Shown here: positions 52,080-63,200 of the stretch, in pieces | Layout of the letters: each line of letters starts with the position of its first letter | How positions within the stretch are numbered: the first letter of the stretch is position 1 | Position numbers and translations under genes: made by a program | Notes under the pieces: generated by a model | Told to the model about the DNA's origin: nothing | Database searches by the model: none | Seen by the model: only the letters and a program-made list of their open reading frames with translations | NCBI GenBank assembly: GCA_015059685.1 | Contig: SUZW01000004.1 | Location: 1 to 64,000 of the forward strand | DNA: 64,000 nucleotides | Reading direction: 5' to 3' | Source: Rikenellaceae bacterium | Lineage (GTDB): Bacteria; Bacteroidota; Bacteroidia; Bacteroidales; Rikenellaceae

Positions 52080-53690
52080 TTACATTCCGTACTGATTGTA
52101 AGCCTTATTATCGAGTGCTCCACCCGAGTATATAACCTGCCTGTCAGGTATCGGCATATATTCGTGGCAAGGACGAATATACTGCTGCAACTTGGTGTTA
52201 TCGTTCTTGGCTACAGTCTCCTCGTACCATATACCCCAACGCACCAAGTCGTACTTACGCTGGAACTCTCCAACCAACTCTCTTGCGCGCTCGTTTCTAA
52301 TCTCCTCGAACAACTTACGGTCATTTTTGAAGGTGTAGTTGTTCATCTTTGCACGATTACGCACCATATTGAGATACTTCACCGAGTTGGTGTAGTCCTG
52401 CTTGAAGTAGTAGCACTCGGCCATGATAAGCACAGCATCGGCATAGCGGAAGACCTTGTAGTTGTTGTGATCTCGTGTCGAGAACATATTTGGACACCAG
52501 AACTTCTCGCCCATCCAAGGACGGGTGCTAACACTATTAAACTCCTTGCCCGTGCGTGCAGGATAACGCCAAGCCATATTAACTTCGGCACGATAGTCGT
52601 CACTGCCATCGGTCTGAAGACCTACGCAGAGAGCCAATGTCGGGTGCATGTGAGCCCATGTCGTCATCTCTGGGTCGAAGATATCTATCTCCACACCATC
52701 CCAAGTAGCGTGCTTGACACCATTCTCATCGGTCGTCAGTTTCTTCTTACCAGGATTGCAAGCTGCTGCCAAGTTCGAGTAGTACTGCAAGCCGCCCGAC
52801 TCGTATGTGTGCTGTATCTCGAAGATCGACTCCGGAGTATTCTTATAACGGAACATCACATCGTCATACGAATATTGTCCCAAATCGCCATATATCGCCT
52901 CCAACTCATTACAAGCCGTAAGTGCAACATCATACCAGTAGGTTGGCTCGTGCTCGGTATCCTGCACCGCCTGCCACATTGCCATCTTTGCTACGAGCAT
53001 CATCGCCATAGGGGCTCCTGCACGATTACCCTTAATCTCGGAGGTGCGACGATAGAAGGTCTCGTAGCCACTCTGACCGACAAACTCATCGTCGGTCTCC
53101 TTCATCTTCACCAAATAGTCGTTCAACTCGTTGATAAGGTAGCTACGAGTATCCACGGCCGACATACGAGGCAACTTGGCTATACGGTTCATCGCCTCAT
53201 CAGTATCTACTGCCTCGGTATAGAACGGAACATCTCCGAAGGTCGAGGTCAGCAAATAGTAGTAGAAAGCACGCATTATGGCCGTCTCGGACATAAAGCG
53301 AAGGCGTGACACCTCTTTGATAGGTGCCTTTTCCAGATTTTTGAGAACGCCGTTGGCATACATCACCATCTGGTATGAGTATTGCCATATCGTAGCACTA
53401 AATCCCGGCATTGCAGGCGAGATCATCAAATGCGCAAAATCGACGGTCGAGCTCGAACCATAGTAGAGAAGGTCGGTATGAGCATCGGTCATAATCTGCA
53501 TCTGGTAGCTGAAGAGTCCGTTGAGTCGGTAGTAAACCGAATTTACGGCCTTCTCGCACTGTGCATCGTCTTTGTAAAAGTCGGTATCGTTGATGAAGTC
53601 TTCTGGGTCCTCCTGCAACGAACATGCGCTAAACGAGAGGCCAAGAAGTGCCACAACGAACATAAGTATATATCTCTTCATATTTTTCAT
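52080..53690 (-). CDS. SusD/RagB-family substrate-binding lipoprotein
   Basis: 536 residues from ATG 53690 (MKNMKRYILMF). A strong AGGAGGGG lies just upstream; the longer ORF start at 53723 would overlap the susC end. Lipobox FSAC gives Cys19, followed by SLQEDPEDFINDTDFYKDDAQCEKAVNSVYYRL, TPR-like helices and the terminal RQVIYSGGALDNKAYNQYGM. This is the SusD_RagB fold with the lid function on the cognate SusC barrel. It forms the pair with the gene at 53704, 13 bases upstream. Confidence 0.95.
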   Translation of the reverse strand: MKNMKRYILMFVVALLGLSFSACSLQEDPEDFINDTDFYKDDAQCEKAVNSVYYRLNGLFSYQMQIMTDAHTDLLYYGSSSTVDFAHLMISPAMPGFSATIWQYSYQMVMYANGVLKNLEKAPIKEVSRLRFMSETAIMRAFYYYLLTSTFGDVPFYTEAVDTDEAMNRIAKLPRMSAVDTRSYLINELNDYLVKMKETDDEFVGQSGYETFYRRTSEIKGNRAGAPMAMMLVAKMAMWQAVQDTEHEPTYWYDVALTACNELEAIYGDLGQYSYDDVMFRYKNTPESIFEIQHTYESGGLQYYSNLAAACNPGKKKLTTDENGVKHATWDGVEIDIFDPEMTTWAHMHPTLALCVGLQTDGSDDYRAEVNMAWRYPARTGKEFNSVSTRPWMGEKFWCPNMFSTRDHNNYKVFRYADAVLIMAECYYFKQDYTNSVKYLNMVRNRAKMNNYTFKNDRKLFEEIRNERARELVGEFQRKYDLVRWGIWYEETVAKNDNTKLQQYIRPCHEYMPIPDRQVIYSGGALDNKAYNQYGM

Positions 53691-53703
53691 AGTTGTACCC
53701 CTC

Positions 53704-56700
53704 CTAATATCTGATTTGAACATTGAATGTTATGGTACGAGGTTTTGGGTATGCACCCAAATCCACACGACGCAATGTAGATTCCCCACTCTCGGTCGAT
53801 ACATCTGGGTCAAAACCGTTATATTTCGACCACAAGAAGAGGTTTTCACCATTCACTCCAATTGTTATATCACGCAAAGCCTTGGTCTTCTTGCGGAGGT
53901 CAAAGCGGTACGAGATACTCACAGTCTTAAGACGGATATACGAAGCATCGTGTATCTGTAGCGTACTTGGCACATGGGCCATAACCGAACCCGCAGCCGG
54001 AAGATTTGACTCCGGATTGCGTACCGGATGCCAAGCATCCATCATATAGCGATACTGGTTCGTGTAGCGTGAACCCGCCATATAGAACTCCGAGAAGTTG
54101 TAAATCTTACCGCCATACGAGTAGGTGAAATAGACTCCTATTCTCAAACCGTAGATATTAAAGGTATTCTGCAAACCTCCATAGAAGTGAGGGTCGGCAT
54201 TACCGAGGTATATAAGGTCATTATCGTCGAGGATACCATCGTGGTTCTGATCGACATAGCGAGGATAACCGAGTGTCGGAGCCACGGTCGAGACATAGGC
54301 TCCCGTAATCTTATTACGGTCAATCTCGCCCTGGTTGTGCCATACACCGGCGTACTCATAGCCCCACAAAGCATTCAGCGGGCGACCCTTGACATAGCCA
54401 TACATCATTGCTCCATCATTACCCGGTGACTTAGAGACCTCTACTCTATCACCTGAGCCTATATCCTCAACCATCTGCACATTGTGCGATATGGTAAAGT
54501 CTGTTGTCCAGGTGAAGTTACGCTTGGTGATATTGCGGCTGTTGATTGTCAGCTCGACACCCCTATTTGAGGTTTTACCGACATTCTCCAAGTAGCTTGT
54601 AAAACCTGTCTGGTAGGCCTTCTGTACATAGAGCAACAGGTCGGAGGTGTAGGACAAATATCCCTCCAGAGTAAATCTGAGTCTATTCTTGCAGAATGCC
54701 ATATCGAGAGCCACATTATAGAGGTCTGTAGTCTCCCAAGTAAGGTTGTTCGAGGCTATTCGGGATGGATAGTAGAATGTAGACTGCTCGCCATCGAAGA
54801 TGTAGCCACCTGTCGAAGAGTCGAACTTGGCCAACGAACGATATGGCGAAATCGCATTGTTACCCGTGCGACCAGCACTCAAACGGAGTGCCAACTCATC
54901 AACACGGCGTGCCGACTTGAGCCAACTCTCGTTCGAGAGTACCCACTTGAAGGCTCCCGAAGGGAAGAAGCCCCACTTCTTATTCTTGGCGAAGTTCGAT
55001 GCCGCATCACCTCGTGCCGTAAATGTAAAGTAGTAGCGTTTCTTGTAGTTGTAGTTCACACGGCCGAATGCTGACATTCGAGATATCTTCGTGCGCCACG
55101 ACGATACAGTATAGTTCTCCTTCGATGCCACACCACTCAAATCGTTCCACTTAACCTCATCGACCAACAGACCCTTTGCCGTTACGGACATCTCGTTTGT
55201 CAGACGATAGTAGCTCGAGAAACCCGCCATTGCATCAAAGTTGTGACCACCCTTAAAGTTCTTCTTATAGGAGATGGTATTATCCGATGTGAGCTGTCGG
55301 TTGTTGTTCTCCACACGATACGCCTCACCGCCATCGCCCTCGTTCTTTGTAGGGAGCACCGATGGATAGTAGCGATAACGATGTGAGTGCCACAAGTAGT
55401 AGGAGTTCTGGCTCTTAATTGTCAATCCCTTCACCGGCTTGAACTCGAAGGTCAAAGTGTTGCGTGAGGAGAAAGACTCGCGAAAATCCTCGTTGAGTTT
55501 AATCTTGAGGTATGGGTTATTGAAGCGATAGCCCGTCTCGTAGATATCATTCTCGTAGTCATCAATCTTCAACAATGGGTTCAAATATACGGCCGCTGAC
55601 GAGTAGCTAGTACCACCAATACCAGCCTTGGCGTACATATCTTTTCGATATGTTGAGTTGGTATTGAACGAGAGACTAAACCACTTTGTGAATTTGTGAC
55701 CGATATTAAAACGCCCATAGAGCTGTTGCTTGCCCGTATCCTTCACGATACCACCGACATCTGTGTAGGAGAGTGAGCCCAGGTAGTTTGTCTTCTTGGT
55801 ACGGCCCGACATCGACAACCAATAGTTCTGATATGCAGCCGTACGGGTGATAGCGTCAATCCAGTTTGTTCCCTCGCCATTTGACTTAGGGTCCTTATAG
55901 CGGCCCGATGGTATCACCGATGGGTCGTAGCCATTGGCATACTCGGTATATTCGTTACGATACTGCGAGAACTCGACACCATTCATCGTATCGAGGTTGC
56001 GAGGCAACTGCGAAAAACCGGCCTTCGCACCAAAGGTTATACTTGGTTTGGTGTTGGTAATATTCGGCTCGCCCTTCTTCGTGGTGATAATGATAACACC
56101 ATTTGCACCCTGCGCACCATAAATTGCGGTCGAAGAGGCATCCTTCAATACCGATATCGACTCGATATCCGCAGGGTTGACATCACCCATATCCGACACC
56201 GCATCCATCACGCCATCAACCACAATAAGAGGCTCATTCGACGCTGTAATAGATCGGGTACCACGAATACGGATTGAGGTTGTAGCCGTAGGGTCTCCCG
56301 AGGTGGACATAATATCCGCACCCGCAATACGGCCCTGCAATGCCTGGTCAACGGAGGATACCGATGACTCCTGCACATCCGTCATCTTGACATTTGTCAC
56401 CGAACCCGTCAGGTCCGACTTCTTGGTCTCGCCAAAGCCGATAACCACGACCTCATCCACCTTCTGTGTATCGGTTTGCAGGCGAACATCGATCGTGGTC
56501 TTTACTCCGACCTTAATCTTTTGTGTCGCAAAACCGAGATACTCAAATTCGAGAATACTCTCTGGTGAAGGAACGGTTATAGAGTAGGCACCATTCATAT
56601 CGGTTGATACTCCATTTGAGGTTCCCGACACCACTACCGTAGCACCAATCAGCGGTGCTCCTTGTGCATCCATGACCCTACCTTTGACAGTCACACGCTG

Positions 56701-56799
56701 TGCAGAGGCGACACCGACACTCATTATCAGCAACGCCAGCAACACTGTGCGCCTTGCAAGGCGAGCAACAGAGGCTACTTGTTGTAGAAATTGTCCCAT
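53704..56799 (-). CDS. SusC/RagA-family TonB-linked outer membrane transporter
   Basis: 1031 residues: signal peptide (1-33, GVASAQ), CarboxypepD_reg domain (VTVKGRVMDAQGAPLIGATVVVSGTSNGV...), TonB-box region DEVVVIGFGETKKSDLTGSV, plug domain with IRGTRSITASNEPLIVVDGV and SIEVLKDASS-like SISVLKDASSTAIYGAQGANGVI, and a 22-strand barrel ending ITFNVQIRY. Canonical SusC length. Together with SusD it imports a large substrate across the outer membrane. Unusually, three phosphatase genes precede it in the same transcription unit. Confidence 0.96.
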   Translation of the reverse strand: MGQFLQQVASVARLARRTVLLALLIMSVGVASAQRVTVKGRVMDAQGAPLIGATVVVSGTSNGVSTDMNGAYSITVPSPESILEFEYLGFATQKIKVGVKTTIDVRLQTDTQKVDEVVVIGFGETKKSDLTGSVTNVKMTDVQESSVSSVDQALQGRIAGADIMSTSGDPTATTSIRIRGTRSITASNEPLIVVDGVMDAVSDMGDVNPADIESISVLKDASSTAIYGAQGANGVIIITTKKGEPNITNTKPSITFGAKAGFSQLPRNLDTMNGVEFSQYRNEYTEYANGYDPSVIPSGRYKDPKSNGEGTNWIDAITRTAAYQNYWLSMSGRTKKTNYLGSLSYTDVGGIVKDTGKQQLYGRFNIGHKFTKWFSLSFNTNSTYRKDMYAKAGIGGTSYSSAAVYLNPLLKIDDYENDIYETGYRFNNPYLKIKLNEDFRESFSSRNTLTFEFKPVKGLTIKSQNSYYLWHSHRYRYYPSVLPTKNEGDGGEAYRVENNNRQLTSDNTISYKKNFKGGHNFDAMAGFSSYYRLTNEMSVTAKGLLVDEVKWNDLSGVASKENYTVSSWRTKISRMSAFGRVNYNYKKRYYFTFTARGDAASNFAKNKKWGFFPSGAFKWVLSNESWLKSARRVDELALRLSAGRTGNNAISPYRSLAKFDSSTGGYIFDGEQSTFYYPSRIASNNLTWETTDLYNVALDMAFCKNRLRFTLEGYLSYTSDLLLYVQKAYQTGFTSYLENVGKTSNRGVELTINSRNITKRNFTWTTDFTISHNVQMVEDIGSGDRVEVSKSPGNDGAMMYGYVKGRPLNALWGYEYAGVWHNQGEIDRNKITGAYVSTVAPTLGYPRYVDQNHDGILDDNDLIYLGNADPHFYGGLQNTFNIYGLRIGVYFTYSYGGKIYNFSEFYMAGSRYTNQYRYMMDAWHPVRNPESNLPAAGSVMAHVPSTLQIHDASYIRLKTVSISYRFDLRKKTKALRDITIGVNGENLFLWSKYNGFDPDVSTESGESTLRRVDLGAYPKPRTITFNVQIRY

Positions 56800-56848
56800 T
56801 TATATATGTTTTTGTTGTTATACTCTTCTAATCCATGCACTCGACAAT

Positions 56849-58510
56849 CTACTCTGCCGCTTGTGCCGTAAATTTGGCTATAACATTGCCCCACACATCT
56901 TTAGCCTCAACTGTCACAACAGCGGTAGGGTCTGCAGGTGTATAACGCCAGCAGTGGGTACGGCCATTTGTCGGGGTCTGCCAATTTGCCTTACGCAAAC
57001 GATCGCCATACTCGAACTCCTCGTTGAGCGAACGCTCGTAGTAGTCCCAGTACCAATCACGATAGGCAAGGTCATAGCAACGGTTATCCACATTACCCGT
57101 ACCTCCCGTACTCTCGGTGAAGGTACAGGTATAGGCACCCCAGATATTCACGATTATAGCAGGTTTGTCACGATAGTGGCTCTCCTCGATATCTCGAGCG
57201 TGGCTCCACTTCTTACCTGTAGAAGATTTTATAGGATAATGCCACTTATTGTGAACATTGTCATATACTCGGTAGGTCAGACCCTTCTCGTGAGCTTCAC
57301 CCCAAGGCACAAAATCACGCTTAATACGCTCCCCTCCAAAGTGGAACGCCTCGACACAACCCGGAGAGCCCTCAACACACCACGAGGTGTACCATGCCGT
57401 ACCTGCTGTCGAAGGGTGTACAATCTCGATACACTCCTTGCCATTATGCTCGACACGAATAGTTGTATCTCCGTGCGAGTGGCCCGACAATACGAGCATC
57501 TCAAAGCCCTTGAAGGCTTTTATCAAGCGGTCGGCACGCAACATTCGGCTACCGCCATTGCCCTTGTGGAGTGGATTATGAACACACAACACTATGCGGT
57601 CGTACTTTTTGGCATCGAGCAGGTCTATATCCTTCTCCATCCACGACATCTGCTGCTCGCAAACACGATACTGATAACCACTCGTTGCACCCTCATAGCT
57701 ATTGCAGCCCGAGTCCTTGGTCAATACGAAGGTGTTATCTATAACGATATAGTGCTCACGGCCAATATCGAACGAGTAGTATGCCGGGCCCACCATCTTC
57801 ATAAAGTTGGCACGCGACTGATATACGGTACTCTCATCGAAGACCGTTCCCTTTGGTGATGGGTTGTGGTCGTGGTTACCGAGTGCGCTGAATACGGGAG
57901 TACCGATATTCATATCACGGATATAGTCATCGAGTCCATATCCTCTGCGGCCATCACGACGACGCTCCGGCCAACCGCCCGGCTGTGTCATATCGCCCAG
58001 ATGCACAATATAGCAAGGTTTACCCTTGGCCTTTTGCTCGTCGATGTAGCTCTTCACGACAGGTATAAGCTGCGTATTGAAGCGCTCCACATCACGATGA
58101 CTGCTTCGAGTACCACCTCCCAGAACATGCGAGTCAGCAAAGGTCAAGACCACATAGTTCGACTGATCCACCTTCGATAGTGTGAAGTCGAAGCTTTGTT
58201 TGTTTGAGCCGCTACGATCAAGACGATGGAAAAATTGTGGCACAGCACCCTCGCAAGGCACCTCGTAGCCCGAAGGTACCGTAATCTGCACAAAGTGCGA
58301 GTAGTCCAAGTTCGAAGAGAGGCTATATTCGCCTGCCTCATTTGTCTTCGTGAAGACATTGCCATCTGTCACCGTAACACCGGCCACGCCCTTGCCATCG
58401 CACAAGACACGACCCGTGATGGTCGCACGCTTTGCCGAAGCCGAGAACGAAACCAACACTACTGCAACAAGTGTCAATACCGACATTCTCGAAAAAAATC
58501 TGTTTTTCAT
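56849..58510 (-). CDS. Exported calcineurin-like metallophosphatase (paralogue 1)
   Basis: 553 residues with a signal peptide (1-26, FSASAK). A short beta-sandwich (28-110, GRVLCDGKGVAGVTVTDG) precedes the metallophosphatase core: Asp126-x-His128 (ADSHVLG), GDMTQ (Asp173), GNHDH (Asn212-Asp214), His311 and GHSH (His344, His346), the full set of dinuclear-metal ligands. A C-terminal beta-domain carries CTFTESTGGTG and DLAYRDWYWDYYERS. The N- and C-terminal modules match those of the two paralogues upstream. The substrate could be a nucleotide, phosphodiester or phosphorylated sugar. Located 49 bases upstream of susC. Confidence 0.9.
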   Translation of the reverse strand: MKNRFFSRMSVLTLVAVVLVSFSASAKRATITGRVLCDGKGVAGVTVTDGNVFTKTNEAGEYSLSSNLDYSHFVQITVPSGYEVPCEGAVPQFFHRLDRSGSNKQSFDFTLSKVDQSNYVVLTFADSHVLGGGTRSSHRDVERFNTQLIPVVKSYIDEQKAKGKPCYIVHLGDMTQPGGWPERRRDGRRGYGLDDYIRDMNIGTPVFSALGNHDHNPSPKGTVFDESTVYQSRANFMKMVGPAYYSFDIGREHYIVIDNTFVLTKDSGCNSYEGATSGYQYRVCEQQMSWMEKDIDLLDAKKYDRIVLCVHNPLHKGNGGSRMLRADRLIKAFKGFEMLVLSGHSHGDTTIRVEHNGKECIEIVHPSTAGTAWYTSWCVEGSPGCVEAFHFGGERIKRDFVPWGEAHEKGLTYRVYDNVHNKWHYPIKSSTGKKWSHARDIEESHYRDKPAIIVNIWGAYTCTFTESTGGTGNVDNRCYDLAYRDWYWDYYERSLNEEFEYGDRLRKANWQTPTNGRTHCWRYTPADPTAVVTVEAKDVWGNVIAKFTAQAAE

Positions 58511-58555
58511 CTCTGTTTAATAATTTTATGGTTTTATTCGTATATTATCTCTTCG

Positions 58556-60172
58556 CTACTGTGCCTGAAGCGTCAAACGCTCCTTGTTTCCATAGTGGTC
58601 ATAGAGGTCCACTACAACCGTAGGTGACGAGGCTACAACCTTCCATATATGGTAGCTCGACTTGCCCGGTTGTTGCCAATCGGGGCCATTAGGGTATTTG
58701 CTGTTACATATTATGGAGTTACGATCGTCGGACTCCAACGAACGCCAGAACCAATCACGGTACTTCAAATCGTAGTAGCCCTTCGACACCACGCCTCCAC
58801 TCACAACATCGCATCGCACCTTTCCCCACGCATTTATCATCACGGCAGGGAGGTTCATATCTAATTTATCGCTTTCGTACTTTTTGGCTACGCCCGTACC
58901 CTCGGTTATAGGATAGGTGTAGCTGTGTTCGCCATTGTCGTAGAGCGAATACTTCTCGTTTTCGTTCTCGCCAAAAGGCACATACTCTCGCATGGTGCTG
59001 TATCCATCCTTGAAGCGGTAGGCGCAAAATGCCGCAGGCGTACCCTCGATATTTCGCAGATTAAACCAAGCGACACCCGCCAACGATGGGTGTATAAACT
59101 CCACGATACGCTTGCCCTTTGGTGTTGTCGAAGTCGCAGTTCTATCGAGGTGAGAGTGTCCGATAAGAATTGTCAAATCGTAGTCTTTCAATATATCGAC
59201 AACCTCGTTTGCTGTCTCCGAAGCTATCTTGAGGCTTGAATTAAATATCGCAGCGTGCATTGCAATCACCACACCCTTGATTTTGGTGCGGTCCACCGCC
59301 TCGATATCACGGCGCAGCCAGGCCAACTGATAAGGGTCTATCTTATTGCTCGTATAGGATGTTTCGTGCTTATTGACAAAGATGTTATCAAGCACGACAT
59401 AGTGTTCTGTTCCGATGTTGAACGAGTAGTATGCCGGGCCCAAAGCCGCACGGAACGAACGGCGTGAAAGGTGTTGATTATACTCGTCGTATGACGACAG
59501 CCCCACGCCCGAGCAGTTGTCGTGGTCGTGGTTACCAATTGCGCTATACATCATAAAATCTATGCCCGCAGCCGTATCGTCACGATAGTTGGCCAAGGTG
59601 TAGCGGCTCCACGAGCCTGCCTGTGTCATATCACCGAGCGCAATGCCATAGACCGGTCCGGGGCAGCTATCTGCATAGCTTTGGAACTTCGGCAAAAACA
59701 GATTATTGTAGTACTCGCGGTCGTTTGTTGATGCCGCAACGGGTCCCGCCTCATTTGCTGCAAGGACATGCGAGTCGGCTATTGCCAACAGCGTATAATC
59801 TGTTTGATCGACCTCTTTGAGGGTAAAGTTGAAGATTTGCACCCCGTCAATATTCTCCGTATGGCGGTAAAAATCGGGGCCGAGGCCATTTCGCTCTGTC
59901 GTTTCGTAGCCCGAAGGCACCGAAATAAACACCTCGGGAGTGCGATTTAGGTGTGGTGTGCAGAGCCAATAGCGGCCATTGCTGTCGGTCTTGGTGACCG
60001 AGACACCATCAGATACAGCAACACCTGCAACGCCTTTGCCATCGCAGGTCACTGTTCCCATAATGTTACAATCCTCCTTTTCGTAGAGGGCACCGTTGTC
60101 GGCTGTACCTCCGTCAATGGAGGTACAACCAACGGCGACTAACATCACTAACAAAAAAAACTTCAACTTCAT
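58556..60172 (-). CDS. Calcineurin-like metallophosphatase lipoprotein (paralogue 2)
   Basis: 538 residues from ATG 60172, which gives the lipobox VAVGC (Cys16); the longer in-frame start at 60253 overlaps the previous gene and would bury the signal peptide. The core motifs are Asp133-x-His135 (ADSHVLA), GDMTQ (Asp181), GNHDHD (Asn214-Asp216), His306 and GHSH (His339, His341). Domain order equals paralogue 1, but the C-terminal TESTGGTG loop is replaced by VSGGVVSKG. YDLKYRDWFWRSL is kept. It has an AAAGG ribosome-binding site. Confidence 0.9.
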   Translation of the reverse strand: MKLKFFLLVMLVAVGCTSIDGGTADNGALYEKEDCNIMGTVTCDGKGVAGVAVSDGVSVTKTDSNGRYWLCTPHLNRTPEVFISVPSGYETTERNGLGPDFYRHTENIDGVQIFNFTLKEVDQTDYTLLAIADSHVLAANEAGPVAASTNDREYYNNLFLPKFQSYADSCPGPVYGIALGDMTQAGSWSRYTLANYRDDTAAGIDFMMYSAIGNHDHDNCSGVGLSSYDEYNQHLSRRSFRAALGPAYYSFNIGTEHYVVLDNIFVNKHETSYTSNKIDPYQLAWLRRDIEAVDRTKIKGVVIAMHAAIFNSSLKIASETANEVVDILKDYDLTILIGHSHLDRTATSTTPKGKRIVEFIHPSLAGVAWFNLRNIEGTPAAFCAYRFKDGYSTMREYVPFGENENEKYSLYDNGEHSYTYPITEGTGVAKKYESDKLDMNLPAVMINAWGKVRCDVVSGGVVSKGYYDLKYRDWFWRSLESDDRNSIICNSKYPNGPDWQQPGKSSYHIWKVVASSPTVVVDLYDHYGNKERLTLQAQ

Positions 60173-60253
60173 ATATTTACCTTTGTAAATAATGAACAAC
60201 TTGAAAAAATCATCATCCGAGACTCCGATAATCTCACCGTGAGCCTCACTCAT

Positions 60254-63200
60254 CTACCTCGCCTTGAGCGTTCCTGTAGCGACAACCTGTCCGAGGTTGT
60301 TCTTTGCCGTAAAGGTTATTGTTGCATCGGGGTCTGCCGGGATATATCGCCAATTATGGCGACCAGCTCGTGATGGGTACTGCCACTCTGCATCACCCAA
60401 GCCATTTGTTGAGCTACCCTTCTGGATACTGTTTCGATATGCATCATCATCCAAATTCAACGACTCGAAATACCAGTTACGGTAGTCCAAATCATAGACA
60501 TACGGCTCTCCCGAGTGTAATGCGCCATAAGTTGTACCTGTGCCACCAGTACTCTCGGTGAAGGTGCATTTATATCCGTTCCAAACAGTTACCATCACAG
60601 CCGGTGTTGTGTCTGCCACCTCATTCGATGGGAGCTGTTTCGTAGCACTACTTGCAGTGAATGGTCCGCCATTGTGTGTAGCGTCGTAGATGCGGCAAGT
60701 CAAACCCTCGTTTGCGCCATAAGGCACATACTCACGATTTGTCGGGCTGCCGTTGCTGAAGTTGTATGCCACGAACGAGCCAGGTGTACCCTCGCAGCAG
60801 CTATCCGTAAACCAGGCTGCACCTGCCAACGATGGGTGGAGGTACTCGATAAGCTTCTTGCCCGACGACATCTTGTTAGTCCACTCGAATGTACGATCCA
60901 CATGCGAGTGTCCCGCCATAATCGTAAGCGGATACTCCTGGAAGATGTCGATAAACTCCTGTGTCGAGATAATATTCTGCTCGGGAGTTGCGCTATTGCT
61001 AAATATGGTATAAGATCCTCCGTGGCCGAATATAGGGACATGCACGAGCAACACAATGCCCTTAATCTTGCTCTTGTCGATGGCGGCAACATCCTTGCGG
61101 AGCCACGCAAGCTGCTTCGAGTCGAGCGCATAGGTGTAGTTACCCTCTGTTCTGAAAGTGAAGACATCATCGAGGGCAATATAGTGCTCCGTGCCGATGT
61201 TGAACGAGTAGTATGCCGGTCCGACATGCTCGCAGAAGCTCTTTCGTGCGAGGTGCTGTGTGTCGTCGGTATAGTCCACGCCACCGTTTGTATTGTTGCA
61301 GTGGTCGTGGTCGTGGTTACCTATAACATTGAATATTGTGCAGTTTGGCGACGGTGTGTCGGCCACATAGTTTGCGAGCGAGTAACGCCCCCAGCTACCT
61401 GCTTGTGTCATATCGCCGAGATGCACGCCATAAACTCTGCCACTGCACGAGGCGGCATACGAGTCCCACTTTGGCATAACCGTGCCTGTATAGGTCGCTC
61501 TATCTTCGGTGCTGCCGTTACGAGCTGCCGTGGCGGTAGCACCCAAGACATGCGAATCGGCCATAACCATCAATGTATAACCCGTTTGATTGACCTCGGT
61601 CAGTTCAAAGTTGTGAATTTGTTGCGTAGAGGCCGAAGCATCGACCTTTGAGAAGAAAGCTTGCGAATGGTTTATTTTCGAAGCCATTTCGTAGCCCGAA
61701 GGGATAGAAATCGAGATATGCGAAGCCGTTGCGATATCGGTTGGGAGGGCATATCGTCCGAGGATATCGGTCTTTGTAATATTTACGCCATCGGTCACCA
61801 CAACGCCGGAAACGGCTTTGCCGTTGCAGGCAACTTTGCCTGCAACGGTAGCCGAAGCGTTCTCGGTGTCCGCAAGAGTTGTCTTGCGGACCTCGATGTT
61901 GTCAATATAGAATGTTGTTGTGTTTGTACCACTTGTCTTATCAGCAGAGAAGCGCAAGTAGTTTGCCTTTGTTGCATCCTTGATGTAGACACGCACACGC
62001 GACCACTCTGTTGTCGAGAACTTGGTAACAGGGAGGTGATAGCGTGTTGTCGACGCAGCTGTCCACTCGATAGGATTGTCCTCAGCGTCGGTCTTTGCTA
62101 CAACATTGCCGGCCTCGTCAATAAACTCCATGCCGACAATACTACCGTCACCACCACCATTAAGCTGAACATAGATATTATTGCAATCGGTCTTGCCCGA
62201 TGCCAACTTCACACATACATCACCACCAACGATATCGTATGTTAGAACCAAGTCGGATGTCTCATCGCCAAGATTTGTAAATCGTGGAGTAAGCACAATA
62301 CCCACAACTTGCTCTGCAGCAGAATAATAAGCGCTACGCACAGCCTTTTCGCAACCTACAGATATATATCCGAGGTGCTCAATGCTACGAGAGATCCACC
62401 AATCCCACAAACCACGAGTCTTGATAAGCTCCTCGGTAGCAACAAGTGCCTCTTTATTCTTCACATTTTCCATGCTAAAGGCAGCAGTATTGCCTGGCTC
62501 GCTAGACCATTTTGAATACTGGATACCTGGAGTAGTTACCACAACAGAATTTCCTGCATAGTCGGTTTGCGAAGTATTAGCGTCTGTATAGAAAAGAGCT
62601 AAGCTCAAGCCCAAATCGCTATGGTCGCAGACCTTACCACTGGTTCTTTTATTACTCTTTGCAGTAGGAGTACGACCACGGCTCATACCAGTGGTACCAC
62701 TCTTACGATATGTCACGATATCGCTACCATATACGCAAACATCGAAGTTCTCGGCAAATACCAAGTCCTCGGCTGGAGCGTAAGTGATAGGCTGCATCTC
62801 GGTAATCTTGTTTACAGATACGGTAGTCGAGCCGGTTGTCTTATAGACAGCATTGAGGTTGTCGTTATCCGAAATCGAAACAGTAAAGCCGTTAGCATAC
62901 TCACGAGGCGAGAGAACCAAGTAGAAATCTGTACCATCCTCGCTCAACTGCACACCCTTACCAGTTGTATCGTTGCACAACAAAGTCAAGTACTTGTGCA
63001 ATGCTGTTCCTGAACCTGTCTTGATGTACGAAACATCAGCGTTAAATGGCTTCACCTCACTACCTGTTGAGGTACATACATTGCAGTAGCCCGACATAGC
63101 GTAACTACGACTTGCACCCAAATTAACATCTGTACATCTATTGTCGTAGATCATAATGCTACGCACCTCGGCTGTACCCTTAACGGTAAGCTTCAACACA

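Noticed and set aside
53691..53723. Upstream start for SusD at 53723
   Set aside because: It lies inside the end of susC and would precede the lipoprotein signal; the AGGAGGGG site points to 53690.
60173..60253. N-terminal extension of the phosphatase at 58556 from an ATG at 60253
   Set aside because: It would put 27 residues before a textbook lipoprotein signal peptide and overlap the upstream stop region; ATG 60172 has an A-rich/AAAGG start context.
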